Shown: positions 9,325-19,533 of the stretch, piece after piece | Numbering within the stretch: position 1 is the first letter of the stretch | Layout: each line of letters opens with the position of its first letter | NCBI RefSeq assembly: GCF_009834345.1 | Contig: NZ_CP035042.1 | Location: 4,650,001 to 4,714,000, forward strand | DNA from: Billgrantia tianxiuensis | GTDB taxonomy: Bacteria; Pseudomonadota; Gammaproteobacteria; Pseudomonadales; Halomonadaceae | Length of the DNA: 64,000 bases | Direction of reading: 5' to 3' | Translations under genes and position numbers: made by a program | Notes under the pieces: generated by a model | Seen by the model: the letters and a program-made list of their open reading frames with translations, nothing else | Told to the model about the DNA's origin: nothing | Databases searched by the model: none

Positions 9325-10317
9325 TCAGTCTTGTGGCGTCCACTGCTCATCCGGCCCGTGGGCGAGGAAGCTCGGGCGGCGGCGGCGGGCGGCGAAGGGC
9401 TCGACACAGGCATTGTCGCGCCGATTGTAGACGAAGAACACGTTGCTGCGCGGATCGGGCGACATGTTGGCATTCGAGCCATGCAGAGTGTTGCAGTCAA
9501 ATAGCAGAAGACCACCGGCCGCTCCCTTGGGCGCCTCGATGCCATGGCGACCAACCAACTCACGCAGCGCCTCGCGGCTCGGCACGCCGAACTCCTGACG
9601 CTTCAGGGACTGGCGATGGTGATCGTCCGGCGTCTCGCCCAGGCACGGCACGAAGCACTTGTGCGAGCCGGGGATCAGCATCAGCGGGCCATTGAACTCG
9701 TGGTTGTCGGTCAACACGATCGAAGCGCTCACCGCATGCATCGCCGGCATACCGTCCTCGGCGTGCCAGGTCTCGAAGTCGGAGTGCCAGCTGAAGCCCT
9801 TGCCCTCGAAGCCCGGCTTGTAGTTGATGCGCGACTGGTGCACGTAGGCGTCGCCGCCTAGGATCTGGCGCACCCGACCAACGAGACGCTCGTCGCGTGC
9901 CAGACTGGCGAAGCGCCGGGAGAGGAAGTGCACCGCGAACAGCGAGCGGATCTCCTGGCCGTCGGGCTCGGTGATACTGAAATCGCGGCCGCGGAAGTCA
10001 TCGCGGCTGAGCAGGGCAGCAAGCTCCCGACGCAGTTCGTCGAGTTCCTCCCCGCTGATGAAGTTGGGCTCGAACAGGAAGCCCTTGCGCTCGAACTCGT
10101 CGAGTTGCGCCTGACTCAACGGCCCCTCGTCGGCACTACCGCGCACGACGTCCTCGCGGCGCTCGATCCACAGCGAGTCGAGCGGCTTGGTCAGTCGGGT
10201 AGGATACGCATCATGCAACCGGTTCGCGTCGCTGCGAACCTGAGCGCTCATGGTATCGGCAACGGCATAGTCGGTTGCCTGCTTCAGCTTACGGTTGGAC
10301 GAAGTCTGTACTGTCAT
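9325..10317 (-). CDS. ectD: Ectoine 5-hydroxylase
   Basis: Fe(II)/2-oxoglutarate dioxygenase that converts ectoine to 5-hydroxyectoine, an osmo- and thermoprotectant. The iron ligands are visible as HSD (H178, D180) and H279 in NTLHGSNANM; the surrounding FSWHSDFETWHAEDGMP is the EctD signature. Its 330 aa match the H. elongata length. The start at 10317 is fixed by a near-perfect ribosome-binding site (AGGAGGTGA, 6 bases upstream); an ATG 22 codons later would also leave a plausible shorter protein. ectABC is not in the window, so ectD stands alone. Confidence 0.96.
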   Translation of the reverse strand: MTVQTSSNRKLKQATDYAVADTMSAQVRSDANRLHDAYPTRLTKPLDSLWIERREDVVRGSADEGPLSQAQLDEFERKGFLFEPNFISGEELDELRRELAALLSRDDFRGRDFSITEPDGQEIRSLFAVHFLSRRFASLARDERLVGRVRQILGGDAYVHQSRINYKPGFEGKGFSWHSDFETWHAEDGMPAMHAVSASIVLTDNHEFNGPLMLIPGSHKCFVPCLGETPDDHHRQSLKRQEFGVPSREALRELVGRHGIEAPKGAAGGLLLFDCNTLHGSNANMSPDPRSNVFFVYNRRDNACVEPFAARRRRPSFLAHGPDEQWTPQD

Positions 10318-10541
10318 CCAATCACCTCCTGTGTATCCGTGATCAGTTTCAGTCCCAACTCGTTCAACGGCGTGCGGCCGTGGTGGGAGGCCCAAATGGG
10401 GCCTTGCAGCTTTGATGTGGTGGCGTTGGGCTGCACTTTCAAGCAGCAGTCGCACAGCCTCCATGGCGGGAGTTTCGTTCTCCCTGCTAAAGTAGCCAAG
10501 CCAGTGCATCGCATCCGTAATTCGTCATTCAGGAGAACGCC

Positions 10542-11087
10542 ATGCCGCAGTTACCGGATTCGCCCCCACCGCGTCAGGGCCGCTGGGAGCGGCGTCTGGA
10601 GGGTTGGCTGTGGAACTCCCGATTCTTGGTATTGCTGGCAGTCGTTCCCAGCCTGGCAGGAGCCCTGGCACTCTTCCTCATCGGCACCATGGACATTCTC
10701 AAGCTGATCTTGACCACGGCCGAGTACTATCTCTTCGACGGGACGCTGGATATACACGAGGTGGCGGTCCCGAGCATCGTCATGGCCGTGGACATCTACT
10801 TGGTCGCCATCGTGCTGCTGATTTTCGGCCTGGGCGTCTATCGGCTGTTCGTCTCGCCCATCGAGCAAGCCGAAGAGCACGCGGCCGGGAGTCCGTTCAA
10901 CATTAAGTCCTTCGATCAGCTCAAGGACAAGATTGCCCGAGTCGTCATCCTGGCGGTCATCATCGAGTTCTTCCGTGCCGTGGTCGACATACGCTTCCAG
11001 ACCCCGCTGGAGGCCATCTATCTCGCGCTGTCGGTGCTGGCACTGGCGGGAGCCCTCTATCTGATGAGCCTGGCCCACCGCGACTGA
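10542..11087 (+). CDS. YqhA/UPF0114 family inner-membrane protein
   Basis: Membrane protein of 181 aa and unknown function. Three or four hydrophobic segments are visible (about residues 26-48, 80-105, 130-148 and 160-178), with the family-typical opening ERRLEGWLWNSRFLVLLAVVPSL and the KSFDQLKDKIARVVILAVIIEFF segment. An AGGAGA site precedes the ATG. It is divergent from ectD, with a 224-bp spacer in which I see no clear regulator site. UPF0114 homologues have been linked to ion transport, but that is not shown here. Confidence 0.82.
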   Translation: MPQLPDSPPPRQGRWERRLEGWLWNSRFLVLLAVVPSLAGALALFLIGTMDILKLILTTAEYYLFDGTLDIHEVAVPSIVMAVDIYLVAIVLLIFGLGVYRLFVSPIEQAEEHAAGSPFNIKSFDQLKDKIARVVILAVIIEFFRAVVDIRFQTPLEAIYLALSVLALAGALYLMSLAHRD

Positions 11088-11184
11088 ACGGGCCTCACAC
11101 GCTGCGCGCCCCTTGCCGATGTCGGCACGGGGCTCGTAGAGAGGGCGAAGCGCAAGCACGGCTGAACAATCTGGCAATAACGCA

Positions 11185-11210
11185 AAAACCGCCTCGATGG
11201 GCGGTTTTGA
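11185..11210 (-). terminator. Terminator of the tRNA-Phe/Gln/Thr operon
   Basis: Stem AAAACCGCC/GGGCGGTTTT; on the minus strand it is followed by TTTTTGCG. It lies about 45 bases downstream of tRNA-Thr. It may also stop the opposing YqhA-like transcript. Confidence 0.75.
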
Positions 11211-11255
11211 TTCTACAATTCGCTGCTATCCCGTATGAGCCATCAGCTTCGAAGA

Positions 11256-11331
<76 letters not shown>

Positions 11332-11379
11332 TCGGGACCGATTCCAAGCGAGCTGCAGAATCGGGAATAGATGTTGGCG

Positions 11380-11454
11380 TGGCTGGGGTACCAGGATTCG
11401 AACCTGGGAATGCCGATACCAAAAACCGGTGCCTTACCACTTGGCGATACCCCA
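11380..11454 (-). tRNA. tRNA-Gln (anticodon TTG)
   Basis: A 75-base tRNA with encoded CCA, acceptor TGGGGTA/TACCCCA with the unpaired-type U1 seen in bacterial tRNA-Gln, anticodon TTG in the loop TTTTGGT, and T loop TTCGAAT. Confidence 0.95.
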
Positions 11455-11460
11455 GCAGTG

Positions 11461-11536
11461 TGGTGGCCAGAGACGGAATCGAACCGCCGACACGGGGATT
11501 TTCAATCCCCTGCTCTACCGACTGAGCTATCTGGCC
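11461..11536 (-). tRNA. tRNA-Phe (anticodon GAA)
   Basis: A 76-base tRNA with encoded CCA, acceptor GGCCAGA/TCTGGCC, anticodon loop TTGAAAA and T loop TTCGATT. First gene of the three-tRNA cluster. Confidence 0.96.
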
Positions 11537-11552
11537 GCTGCCAACGGTGCGT

Positions 11553-11581
11553 ATTAAACAAGATCAGACCCGCAGCGTCAA
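11553..11581 (-). promoter_or_regulatory. Sigma-70 promoter of the tRNA operon
   Basis: On the minus strand TTGACG (11581-11576) and TTTAAT (11558-11553) are separated by exactly 17 bases, close to consensus. It lies just upstream of tRNA-Phe and downstream of yggX. Confidence 0.7.
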
Positions 11582-11628
11582 CCCTTTCGTTTCATGTAGA
11601 TGGCCATGACCGAGCCGGTACCGAGCGA

Positions 11629-11901
11629 CTAGCGCTCGGGCGGTACATAGCCTTCCGCCTGGTCGGTTTCACGGTTGTCGAGGAAGCGCTCCATCTGCTC
11701 GTTGAGGTAGGCCCGCGCCTCGGGATCGAGCATATTGAGGTGCTTCTCGTTGATCAGTCGGGTCTGCAATGCCTGCCACTCTTCCCAGGCACGTTTCGAC
11801 ACGCTGGCCTGGATCTCCTGCCCCTTCTTGCCCGGCAGCGGTGGGAACGGCAGTGCCTCGAGTTCCTGCTGATACTTGCGGCAGAATACGGTCTGACCCA
11901 T
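11629..11901 (-). CDS. yggX: Probable Fe(2+)-trafficking protein YggX
   Basis: Small cytoplasmic protein (90 aa) linked to iron handling and oxidative-stress protection of Fe-S clusters. The family N-terminus MGQTVFCRKYQQELEAL, with the key Cys7, is present, as are the segments RAWEEWQALQTRLINEKHLN and ARAYLNEQMERFL. AGGAGA precedes the ATG. It lies 30 bases downstream of mutY, whose product has an Fe-S cluster; this mutY-yggX pairing is widespread in gammaproteobacteria and suggests cotranscription. Confidence 0.95.
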   Translation of the reverse strand: MGQTVFCRKYQQELEALPFPPLPGKKGQEIQASVSKRAWEEWQALQTRLINEKHLNMLDPEARAYLNEQMERFLDNRETDQAEGYVPPER

Positions 11902-11931
11902 GGTGATCTCCTTTGCTTGGTGGCCGAACGT

Positions 11932-13023
<1,092 letters not shown>

Positions 13024-13047
13024 GAACCCACCTCGACGAATACATGA

Positions 13048-13080
13048 CGAAAAAAAGCGCCGACTGAGGGAGTCGGCGCA
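13048..13080 (-). terminator. Intrinsic terminator after asmA
   Basis: On the minus strand a 9-bp stem (GCGCCGACT/AGTCGGCGC) with a 5-base loop is followed by seven T. It lies 20 bases after the asmA stop, which suggests mutY-yggX also have their own promoter. Confidence 0.8.
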
Positions 13081-13100
13081 GGGACTGACTTACTGGGTAT

Positions 13101-15449
13101 TCAATTAAACAGACCACGCACTGCGTCGCGAAGTTCCCGACTGGCACCTTCACCCAGGCGCTCCTCGAGCTGCTCGAGTGGGCGCTCCAGCCGGCGCTCC
13201 AATTCGTCGCCGGCACGTTGAGAGACTTCGTCTCGCAGCAGCTCGGCCAGGGTTGCCTGGAAGGCTTCGCGGTCAAAGCGACACCATTCGCCGCTGTCGC
13301 CGGACAGCTCTCCACTGCAGCGCACCGGCAGTGGGACTCGCTCCAGGCGCGGGTTGACCGGACAGGCGGCATCCGCACCGTCGACGAAGCGAGCAGCCGC
13401 GCGCAGATCGAAGCGCTCGCTGCCTAGGTCCAACTCACCAACACCGCCCAGTTCGATGCCAGGGATGGTAACCAGGATGTCTTCGCTTCGTGCGATGCCA
13501 TCGGTGATCCGCAGGCTCGCCTCGGCGCGCTCGAAGCGTGTGTCGGAACTCCAGTCTCGGCTCGTCTCTCGCCCTTCGGCCAGGGCCGCCAGTGAGCACA
13601 ACTCCTGCGATACGTTGACGTCGAGTACGGCGCCCTCGTCGATGTGCCCGTGCATGCGCCCATTGAGGTTGCGCTTGAGCGTCGGCCAGCTGTTGGTGCG
13701 CGATTCGAGCTCTCCGGCGAGGGTCAGGCGGCCGCGCAGCGGCGCCGGGCTGTCGTCGTCGCCCAGCGCTTGGAGCAGCGGCTCCAGGCGCACCCGGGAA
13801 AGCTGAGGGTTCAGCTGCCAACGAATGGGCTCCCGGGTCAGGTCCAACGCTCCACTGGCGCTCAGCTCACCGTCGTAAAAGACCGAGCCAAAGCGCTCGA
13901 GACGCTGCTGCCCATTGCTGCCCGACAGCGCCAATCCCACCTCGGTGAAGTCGAGGCCCGAGAGACGCAACTGCGCCAGCTCGAGCACTCCAGCAAGAGT
14001 CAACTGGGACAGCCATTCAGCGGGCACCAGGGCTGCCGTATCGTCAGCATGTGCCTTACCGATACCCAGGAAGCCGTGTCGAACCGCGCTCTGGTCCACA
14101 GGCTCGGCAGGCGGTAGATAGCTATCCAGATCGAGGCGATCCCCCTGCAGCTCGAAGTCGAGCAGACTGCCGTCGAAAGCGGTGCTCAGCCTGCCGGTGA
14201 AAGTGCTGCCATCCAGGACCATGGTCAGGCCCGCCAGTTCGATGCGCTCCAGATTGCCCCTGACCGGGCTGGTCAGAGCGACATCGGAGAGCGCTTGTGG
14301 CCCCGCCATGCTCGGCATCTTGCCCAGGCGCGACAGCCATGGGCGAAGGGAGAAGGGCGCCAGGCTGACCTGGCCGCTGTACGTCGGCGACCGATCGAGA
14401 CCGGCAAGGTTGAGGTGGCCGCTCAGGCGCAGGTCATCGGGACCGGTCAGCTGCATGTCGCGCAGCTGCGCCGTATTTTCGGAGAGGTCGGCATCCAGCG
14501 CCATGGCCAGCACCAGAGGCACGGGGCTCTCCCCAAGGGAGGGGTGATGCAGCCCCGCCTCGAGCCTGCCCTCCTGAAGCTGCAGGCGCTGCTGTGAGAG
14601 GTCCAGCGTCAACTGCTGGCCACTCAGGTCGAGCTGTTGCCTGCCTTCGATATTCGCCAAGTCGCTTGCGGTCGTGAGCTTCAACCCCTCCAGCACGTAA
14701 CGCCGCTCCGCCAGGGCCAGCCGCATCCGCCCCTCGAGGGAGATGTCGCTTGCCAATGTCGGACCGCGCTCCAGTTCACGCCAGTCGAGGGAGGGGTAGG
14801 ATTTCAAGCGGAAGGAGGACCTGAACGGAAAAGCGCGCTGGGGATTGACGTTCGTTCCCGAGAGGTTGAGCTCCTCGAGCAGCCACTCCGTACCCGCCGC
14901 CAGGTCGCGGTATCTTGCCGCCCCATTGCGCACCTGAACGCTGGCAATGTTGAGCGCCACGGCCAGGTTGCTGCCTTCCAGGCTAGGCCCGGCGCTGGCT
15001 GGCGCCAGTGCCGATTCGGCGCCCTCACGGCGTTCGTCTAGGCGCTGCATCAGGGTCTCCCAGTTGCCCCGCCCCTCTTCGTCGCGGATCAGGCGCAGTT
15101 GCATGCCGTCGAGCGTCAGGCCTTCGATGGCAATCTCGCCGCGTAGCAGCGGAGCGAAGGCCAGGCTGACCTCAGCCCGGGAGAATGCCAGGAAAGGCGG
15201 CTCATCGGTGCTCTGCTCTGGCAGGCGCCCCTCGGCCTGTTCGACACTGACTCCCAGACGCGGATAGAACGACCAGGTGAGCGGCCCATCCAGGCTCAGC
15301 TCCAACCCACTCTGCTCGCGCACCACCTCGACCAGACGCGGCTTGAAATCCTCCGGGTCGAGAAAGGTCGTGACGTAGACCACGGCCGCCACTACCGCGA
15401 CACCCAACACCCCGATGGCGGCAAGCAGCGTTTGAAACAATCGCTTCAT
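13101..15449 (-). CDS. asmA: AsmA family protein
   Basis: Large inner-membrane-anchored periplasmic protein (782 aa) of the AsmA family, which affects outer-membrane assembly and, by homology to bridge-like lipid-transfer proteins, probably phospholipid traffic. One N-terminal membrane segment (about 7-29) precedes a long beta-rich region; the AsmA C-terminal block (NSWPTLKRNLNGRMHGHIDEGAVLDVNV) is clear. It ends in a charged, possibly helical tail. AGGAGG lies about 10 bases before the ATG. The ATG shares one base with the stop of the upstream GNAT gene, indicating coupling. It is longer than E. coli AsmA. Confidence 0.9.
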   Translation of the reverse strand: MKRLFQTLLAAIGVLGVAVVAAVVYVTTFLDPEDFKPRLVEVVREQSGLELSLDGPLTWSFYPRLGVSVEQAEGRLPEQSTDEPPFLAFSRAEVSLAFAPLLRGEIAIEGLTLDGMQLRLIRDEEGRGNWETLMQRLDERREGAESALAPASAGPSLEGSNLAVALNIASVQVRNGAARYRDLAAGTEWLLEELNLSGTNVNPQRAFPFRSSFRLKSYPSLDWRELERGPTLASDISLEGRMRLALAERRYVLEGLKLTTASDLANIEGRQQLDLSGQQLTLDLSQQRLQLQEGRLEAGLHHPSLGESPVPLVLAMALDADLSENTAQLRDMQLTGPDDLRLSGHLNLAGLDRSPTYSGQVSLAPFSLRPWLSRLGKMPSMAGPQALSDVALTSPVRGNLERIELAGLTMVLDGSTFTGRLSTAFDGSLLDFELQGDRLDLDSYLPPAEPVDQSAVRHGFLGIGKAHADDTAALVPAEWLSQLTLAGVLELAQLRLSGLDFTEVGLALSGSNGQQRLERFGSVFYDGELSASGALDLTREPIRWQLNPQLSRVRLEPLLQALGDDDSPAPLRGRLTLAGELESRTNSWPTLKRNLNGRMHGHIDEGAVLDVNVSQELCSLAALAEGRETSRDWSSDTRFERAEASLRITDGIARSEDILVTIPGIELGGVGELDLGSERFDLRAAARFVDGADAACPVNPRLERVPLPVRCSGELSGDSGEWCRFDREAFQATLAELLRDEVSQRAGDELERRLERPLEQLEERLGEGASRELRDAVRGLFN

Positions 15450-15901
15450 TATTTACCGCCTCCTTGCAGCGGTGGTGCCAATTCGAAATAGTCGCCGGTA
15501 CTGTCCAGACGGTATCCAAGGCGCGTCAGCAGTACCTGGTCAGCAACCGGCAGCTGTGAAGAATGGGTGCGCAGTTCACGACCTTCGGTACGGGCCGCAT
15601 CGCTCACCAGCGCCAGCAATCGCGACCCCACCCCCCGTCGTCGAGTGGCCTTGCGTACACACAGCTCCGATAGCCACCAGGCCTGGGCATCGGCGTCTAC
15701 CGCCACCGCTCCCAGCAGGCGATCGTTGAAGCGCGCACAGGCAAAGAAATGGCCGGCATCGAGATGCCTGCGAATGAAGGTATCCACCGGCACGCCCAGC
15801 CGTTCGAACGGGGCGTCGGTATAGATCCGCTGCAGGTCGTGTCGCACTTGGGAATCCGACTCCCAGGCGCTCTTGTCGACATAATGAAGCGTTACCGGCA
15901 T
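15449..15901 (-). CDS. GNAT family N-acetyltransferase
   Basis: Cytoplasmic acetyl-CoA-dependent acyltransferase of 150 aa. The acetyl-CoA pyrophosphate-binding motif is [14 protein letters not shown] (about 90-103), and strand beta-4 ([11 protein letters not shown]) precedes it as expected. The start at 15901 ([13 protein letters not shown]) has GGGAGAG upstream; a longer in-frame extension has no support. It is coupled to asmA by a one-base stop/start overlap and divergent from hisB. A PanM/PanZ-like role is conceivable because the family is similar, but nothing here fixes the substrate. Confidence 0.85.
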   Translation of the reverse strand: MPVTLHYVDKSAWESDSQVRHDLQRIYTDAPFERLGVPVDTFIRRHLDAGHFFACARFNDRLLGAVAVDADAQAWWLSELCVRKATRRRGVGSRLLALVSDAARTEGRELRTHSSQLPVADQVLLTRLGYRLDSTGDYFELAPPLQGGGK

Positions 15902-15977
15902 GGAACTCTCCCTGGGCGGTGGCTCTTCGCCACGCCGCTGCGTTGGGCGCATTGTAGCGGATGGGGGGGCGATTCTC

Positions 15978-15983
15978 TATAAT
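15978..15983 (+). promoter_or_regulatory. Candidate -10 element for the hisBHAF operon
   Basis: A perfect TATAAT lies about 105 bases upstream of hisB. No good -35 hexamer is found at 16-18 bases; TTGTAG at 15952 is 20 bases away. A run of seven G separates them. No His-rich attenuator leader peptide is obvious between here and hisB. Confidence 0.4.
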
Positions 15984-16088
15984 GGATGGCCCATGACACG
16001 AGCACTGGGGCTTGCCCGCCCGGAAACCACCCTGGCTTCCATCGGGTCCACACCATGCGACGCGCACCAGCGCCAGAGAGAGTCCGAC

Positions 16089-16682
16089 ATGTCCGAGCGA
16101 ATCGCCACGGTAACCCGTGACACCAAGGAGACCCAGATCACGGTTAGCGTGAACCTCGATGGCGAGGGGCGGCTGAACTGCGAAACCGGCGTGCCCTTCC
16201 TCGACCACATGCTGGATCAGGTGGCACGCCACGGCCTGATCGACCTCGACATCAAGGCAGTGGGCGACCTGCACATCGACGACCATCACACCGTCGAGGA
16301 TCTCGGCATCACCCTCGGCCAGGCCTTCGATCAGGCCATCGGCGACAAGCGCGGCATTCACCGCTACGGCCACGCCTACGTGCCGCTGGACGAAGCGCTG
16401 TCGCGGGTTGTGATAGACTTCTCGGGGCGCCCGGGGCTGTTCATGGACGTCGAGTTCACCCGAGCCACCATCGGCCGCCTCGACACCCAGCTGTTCTGGG
16501 AATTCTTTCAGGGCTTCGTCAACCATGCACGGGTCACGCTGCATATCGACAACCTGAAGGGATTCAATGCCCATCACCAGGCGGAAACCATCTTCAAGGC
16601 CTTCGGCCGCGCGTTGCGCATGGCCGTCGAGCCCGATCCCCGGATGGCAGGACAAATGCCATCCACCAAGGGCTGCCTGTAG
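16089..16682 (+). CDS. hisB: Imidazoleglycerol-phosphate dehydratase
   Basis: Catalyses the dehydration of imidazole-glycerol phosphate in histidine synthesis. It is monofunctional (197 aa), with no fused histidinol phosphatase. Manganese-binding histidine motifs are present: [23 protein letters not shown], and [22 protein letters not shown] near the C-terminus. The start at 16089 ([15 protein letters not shown]) matches the family; reading further upstream in the same frame gives unrelated sequence. First gene of hisB-hisH-hisA-hisF, 30 bases before hisH. Confidence 0.96.
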   Translation: MSERIATVTRDTKETQITVSVNLDGEGRLNCETGVPFLDHMLDQVARHGLIDLDIKAVGDLHIDDHHTVEDLGITLGQAFDQAIGDKRGIHRYGHAYVPLDEALSRVVIDFSGRPGLFMDVEFTRATIGRLDTQLFWEFFQGFVNHARVTLHIDNLKGFNAHHQAETIFKAFGRALRMAVEPDPRMAGQMPSTKGCL

Positions 16683-16712
16683 CGCAGACGACCGAACCCG
16701 AGAGGAGCCTTC

Positions 16713-17354
16713 ATGACCATTGCCGTCATCGACTACGGGATGGGCAATCTACATTCGGTTGCCAAGGCGCTGGAGCACGTGACCCATGAACACGTCGTCA
16801 TCACGCGCGATCCGCGCCGTATCCAGGGTGCGACCCGCCTGGTGCTGCCCGGCCAAGGGGCAATCCGTGACTGCATGGGCGAGCTCGAGAAAACCGAGCT
16901 GCGTGGACTGGTGCAGGAGCTGCTGGCCCGCCAGAGCAAGCCGCTGCTGGGGATCTGCGTCGGCCAGCAGATGCTGCTCGATCACAGCGAGGAGAGCGGC
17001 GGCATCCCCTGCCTGGGCTTTCTGGCCGGCGAAGTGAAACGCTTCCCCACCGATATGACCGATGACCATGGCCAGCGCCTGAAGGTACCGCACATGGGCT
17101 GGAACCTAGTGCACCAGCACCATGGGCACCCATTGTGGGAGGGCATCGACCAGGACGAGCACTTCTACTTCGTGCACAGCTACTACGTGGCGGCGGAAAA
17201 CGACGCCTGCGTATTCGGCACTACCCGCTATGGTCGTATCGATGCCCATGTTGCCGTGGGCCGAGACGCCACCTTCGCGGTGCAGTTCCATCCGGAGAAG
17301 AGCTCCCGGGCCGGACTCAAGCTGCTGGAAAATTTCGTCAACTGGGCGCCCTGA
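16713..17354 (+). CDS. hisH: Imidazole glycerol phosphate synthase, glutaminase subunit
   Basis: Class I glutamine amidotransferase that releases ammonia for HisF. The 213-aa protein has the full triad: nucleophile Cys in GICVGQQML (about 84), and the His and Glu in VQFHPEKSS. The oxyanion region (PHMGWN) is typical. AGAGGAG precedes the ATG. It lies in the his cluster, with hisA 56 bases downstream and hisF after that. Confidence 0.97.
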   Translation: MTIAVIDYGMGNLHSVAKALEHVTHEHVVITRDPRRIQGATRLVLPGQGAIRDCMGELEKTELRGLVQELLARQSKPLLGICVGQQMLLDHSEESGGIPCLGFLAGEVKRFPTDMTDDHGQRLKVPHMGWNLVHQHHGHPLWEGIDQDEHFYFVHSYYVAAENDACVFGTTRYGRIDAHVAVGRDATFAVQFHPEKSSRAGLKLLENFVNWAP

Positions 17355-17410
17355 GCCGCGCCCGGTCAACAGGGGGTCGCGGCGTACCGCGCTACCCGAG
17401 AGGACACGAC

Positions 17411-18175
17411 ATGCTGGTAATACCCGCCATTGATCTCAAGGACGGCAAGTGCGTCCGCCTCAAGCAGGGTCGCATGGACGACGCCACTACCTATGGTGAC
17501 GATCCGGTGTCCATGGCAGCGCGCTGGGTCGAAGCCGGTGCTCGCCGTCTGCACCTGGTCGATCTCAACGGCGCCTTCGAGGGCAAGCCGGTCAACGGCG
17601 AGGCGGTGACCGCCATTGCACGGCGCTGGCCTTCGCTCCCGATCCAGATCGGCGGCGGCATTCGCAGCGCCGAAACCATCGAGCACTACCTTGCCGCCGG
17701 CGTTTCCTACGTCATCATCGGCACCAAGGCGGTCAAGGAGCCGGACTTCGTCGGCGAGATGTGCCGTGCCTTCCCCGGTCACGTGATCGTCGGCCTGGAC
17801 GCCCGCGACGGCTTCGTCGCCACCGACGGCTGGGCCGAGGTCTCCCAGGTGAAAGCGGTAGACCTGGCCAAGCGCTTCGCCGATGACGGCGTCTCCAGCA
17901 TCGTCTACACCGACATCGCCCGCGACGGCATGATGAATGGCGTCAACGTCGAGGCCACGGCGCAGCTTGCCCGCGAGGGCGGCCTGCCGGTCATCGCCTC
18001 CGGCGGGGTGACCAATCTCGACGACCTGCGCGCGCTGGTCGCTGCGAAAGAGCCAGGGATTCTCGGTGCCATCACCGGCCGCGCCATCTACGAAGGCTCG
18101 CTGGATGTCGCCGAAGGGCAGCGGCTGTGCGACGAACTCACCGGTACCGCGACCGACACCCGGGCGGGAGGCTGA
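17411..18175 (+). CDS. hisA: Phosphoribosylformimino-5-aminoimidazole carboxamide ribotide isomerase
   Basis: TIM-barrel isomerase of histidine synthesis, 254 aa. The N-terminal catalytic Asp is in [14 protein letters not shown], the second Asp in YTDIARDGM, and the two phosphate-binding loops GGGIRS and SGGVTN are intact. The start is the ATG at 17411. One base separates its stop from the hisF start, so hisA and hisF are tightly coupled. Confidence 0.97.
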   Translation: MLVIPAIDLKDGKCVRLKQGRMDDATTYGDDPVSMAARWVEAGARRLHLVDLNGAFEGKPVNGEAVTAIARRWPSLPIQIGGGIRSAETIEHYLAAGVSYVIIGTKAVKEPDFVGEMCRAFPGHVIVGLDARDGFVATDGWAEVSQVKAVDLAKRFADDGVSSIVYTDIARDGMMNGVNVEATAQLAREGGLPVIASGGVTNLDDLRALVAAKEPGILGAITGRAIYEGSLDVAEGQRLCDELTGTATDTRAGG

Positions 18176-18176
18176 T

Positions 18177-18950
18177 ATGGGCCTGGCCAAACGCATCATT
18201 CCCTGTCTCGACGTCGACGCCGGCCGCGTGGTCAAGGGCGTCAACTTCATCGGCATCCGCGACGCCGGCGACCCGGTAGAGATCGCCCAGCGCTACAACC
18301 TGCAGGGCGCCGACGAAATCACCTTCCTCGACATCACGGCAAGCCATGAGGATCGCGCCACCACGGTGGAGATGGTCGAGCGTATCGCCGGTGAGGTGTT
18401 CATCCCGCTGACGGTGGGCGGTGGCATCCGCACCTGCGACGACATCCGCACCATGCTCAACGCCGGCGCCGACAAGGTCTCGATCAATACCGCCGCAGTC
18501 ACCAACCCCGACTTCGTGCGCGAGGCCGCCGAACGCTTCGGCAGCCAGTGCATCGTCGTGGCCATCGACGCCAAGCGCGTCTCCGCCGAGGGCGAATCGC
18601 CACGCTGGGAGATCTTCACCCACGGCGGCCGGCGCCCCACCGGCCTGGACGCGGTTGAATGGGCGAAGAAAATGGTGGAATACGGCGCCGGCGAGCTGCT
18701 GCTGACCAGCATGGACCGTGACGGAACCAAGGCTGGCTTCGACCTGGGCGTGACCCGGGCGATCAGCGATGCCGTGACGGTCCCGGTGATCGCTTCCGGC
18801 GGCGTCGGCAACCTCGACCACCTGGTCGATGGTGTGCTGGAAGGCGGTGCCGATGCGGTACTCGCCGCCAGTATCTTCCATTTCGGCGAGTACACCATCC
18901 CCGAGGCCAAACGCTACATGGCCGAACGCGGTATCGAGATGCGCCTTTGA
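18177..18950 (+). CDS. hisF: Imidazole glycerol phosphate synthase, cyclase subunit
   Basis: TIM-barrel cyclase partner of HisH; uses ammonia to form imidazole-glycerol phosphate and AICAR. The 257-aa protein has the catalytic Asp residues in [14 protein letters not shown] and TSMDRDGTK and the phosphate loops GGGIRT and SGGVGN. The ATG at 18177 begins one base after the hisA stop. It ends the his cluster; hisC lies apart at 26481. Confidence 0.97.
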   Translation: MGLAKRIIPCLDVDAGRVVKGVNFIGIRDAGDPVEIAQRYNLQGADEITFLDITASHEDRATTVEMVERIAGEVFIPLTVGGGIRTCDDIRTMLNAGADKVSINTAAVTNPDFVREAAERFGSQCIVVAIDAKRVSAEGESPRWEIFTHGGRRPTGLDAVEWAKKMVEYGAGELLLTSMDRDGTKAGFDLGVTRAISDAVTVPVIASGGVGNLDHLVDGVLEGGADAVLAASIFHFGEYTIPEAKRYMAERGIEMRL

Positions 18951-18987
18951 CGTGGCGCCCAGGAGCGAGGAAGTGAGGCATTCATGG

Positions 18988-19500
18988 ATGAGTGAGGGGT
19001 GGCGCGCCAAACTGCTGGGACTCGCTCTGGCCCTACTGGTTGCTCCGGCCTCCCAGGCCCAGCAGGAGCCCATCTGGCCGCCAGTGCTCGAGATCGAGCA
19101 CGTGCTGGTGCAGACCAGCCTCTACACGCGTCACTTCGACCCGCAGCCCGACCATAACAACCAGCAGGAGCTGATTGGCATCGAGCTGCACAACTCGCAG
19201 CGCTGGTTGGCCGGCGGCGCCCGCTTCCTGAACTCCTTCGACCAGGAAGCCTTTTACCTGTATGTCGGCCGCGAGTTCCCCTTTTGGGAGCCAACCGACA
19301 ATCTCACCGTGCGCGCCAAGCTGAGCGCCGGACTACTGCACGGCTACCGTGGCGAATACCAGGACAACATTCCCTTCAATCGCTACGGCACGGCCCCGGC
19401 GGCGCTGCCCAGCGTAGGGATCCGCTGGGGACGCTTCGAGACCGACCTGATCGTGTTCGGTGCTGCCGGTGCCATGGTCATCGGCGGCGTTCGCTTCTAG
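18988..19500 (+). CDS. Predicted outer-membrane beta-barrel protein
   Basis: Exported protein of about 170 aa. A signal peptide (residues 1-25, ending ASQAQ) is followed by alternating hydrophobic/polar strands and a C-terminal phenylalanine (GGVRF-stop), as in outer-membrane barrels. Segments such as LYTRHFDPQPDHNNQQELIGIELH, FYLYVGREFPF and GLLHGYRGEY match a family found in pseudomonads whose database names vary; overall layout resembles small lipid-A-modifying barrels of the PagP type, which is inference. The start is uncertain: GTG at 18973, five codons earlier, has a comparable ribosome-binding site. It follows hisF closely but has no known link to histidine. Confidence 0.6.
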   Translation: MSEGWRAKLLGLALALLVAPASQAQQEPIWPPVLEIEHVLVQTSLYTRHFDPQPDHNNQQELIGIELHNSQRWLAGGARFLNSFDQEAFYLYVGREFPFWEPTDNLTVRAKLSAGLLHGYRGEYQDNIPFNRYGTAPAALPSVGIRWGRFETDLIVFGAAGAMVIGGVRF

Positions 19501-19533
19501 TGCACCAGACCGCCCCCGGCCGGCCTCGCTCCC

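Noticed and set aside
11109..11132. Hairpin after the YqhA-like gene as a terminator
   Set aside because: The stem is interrupted and no T run follows.
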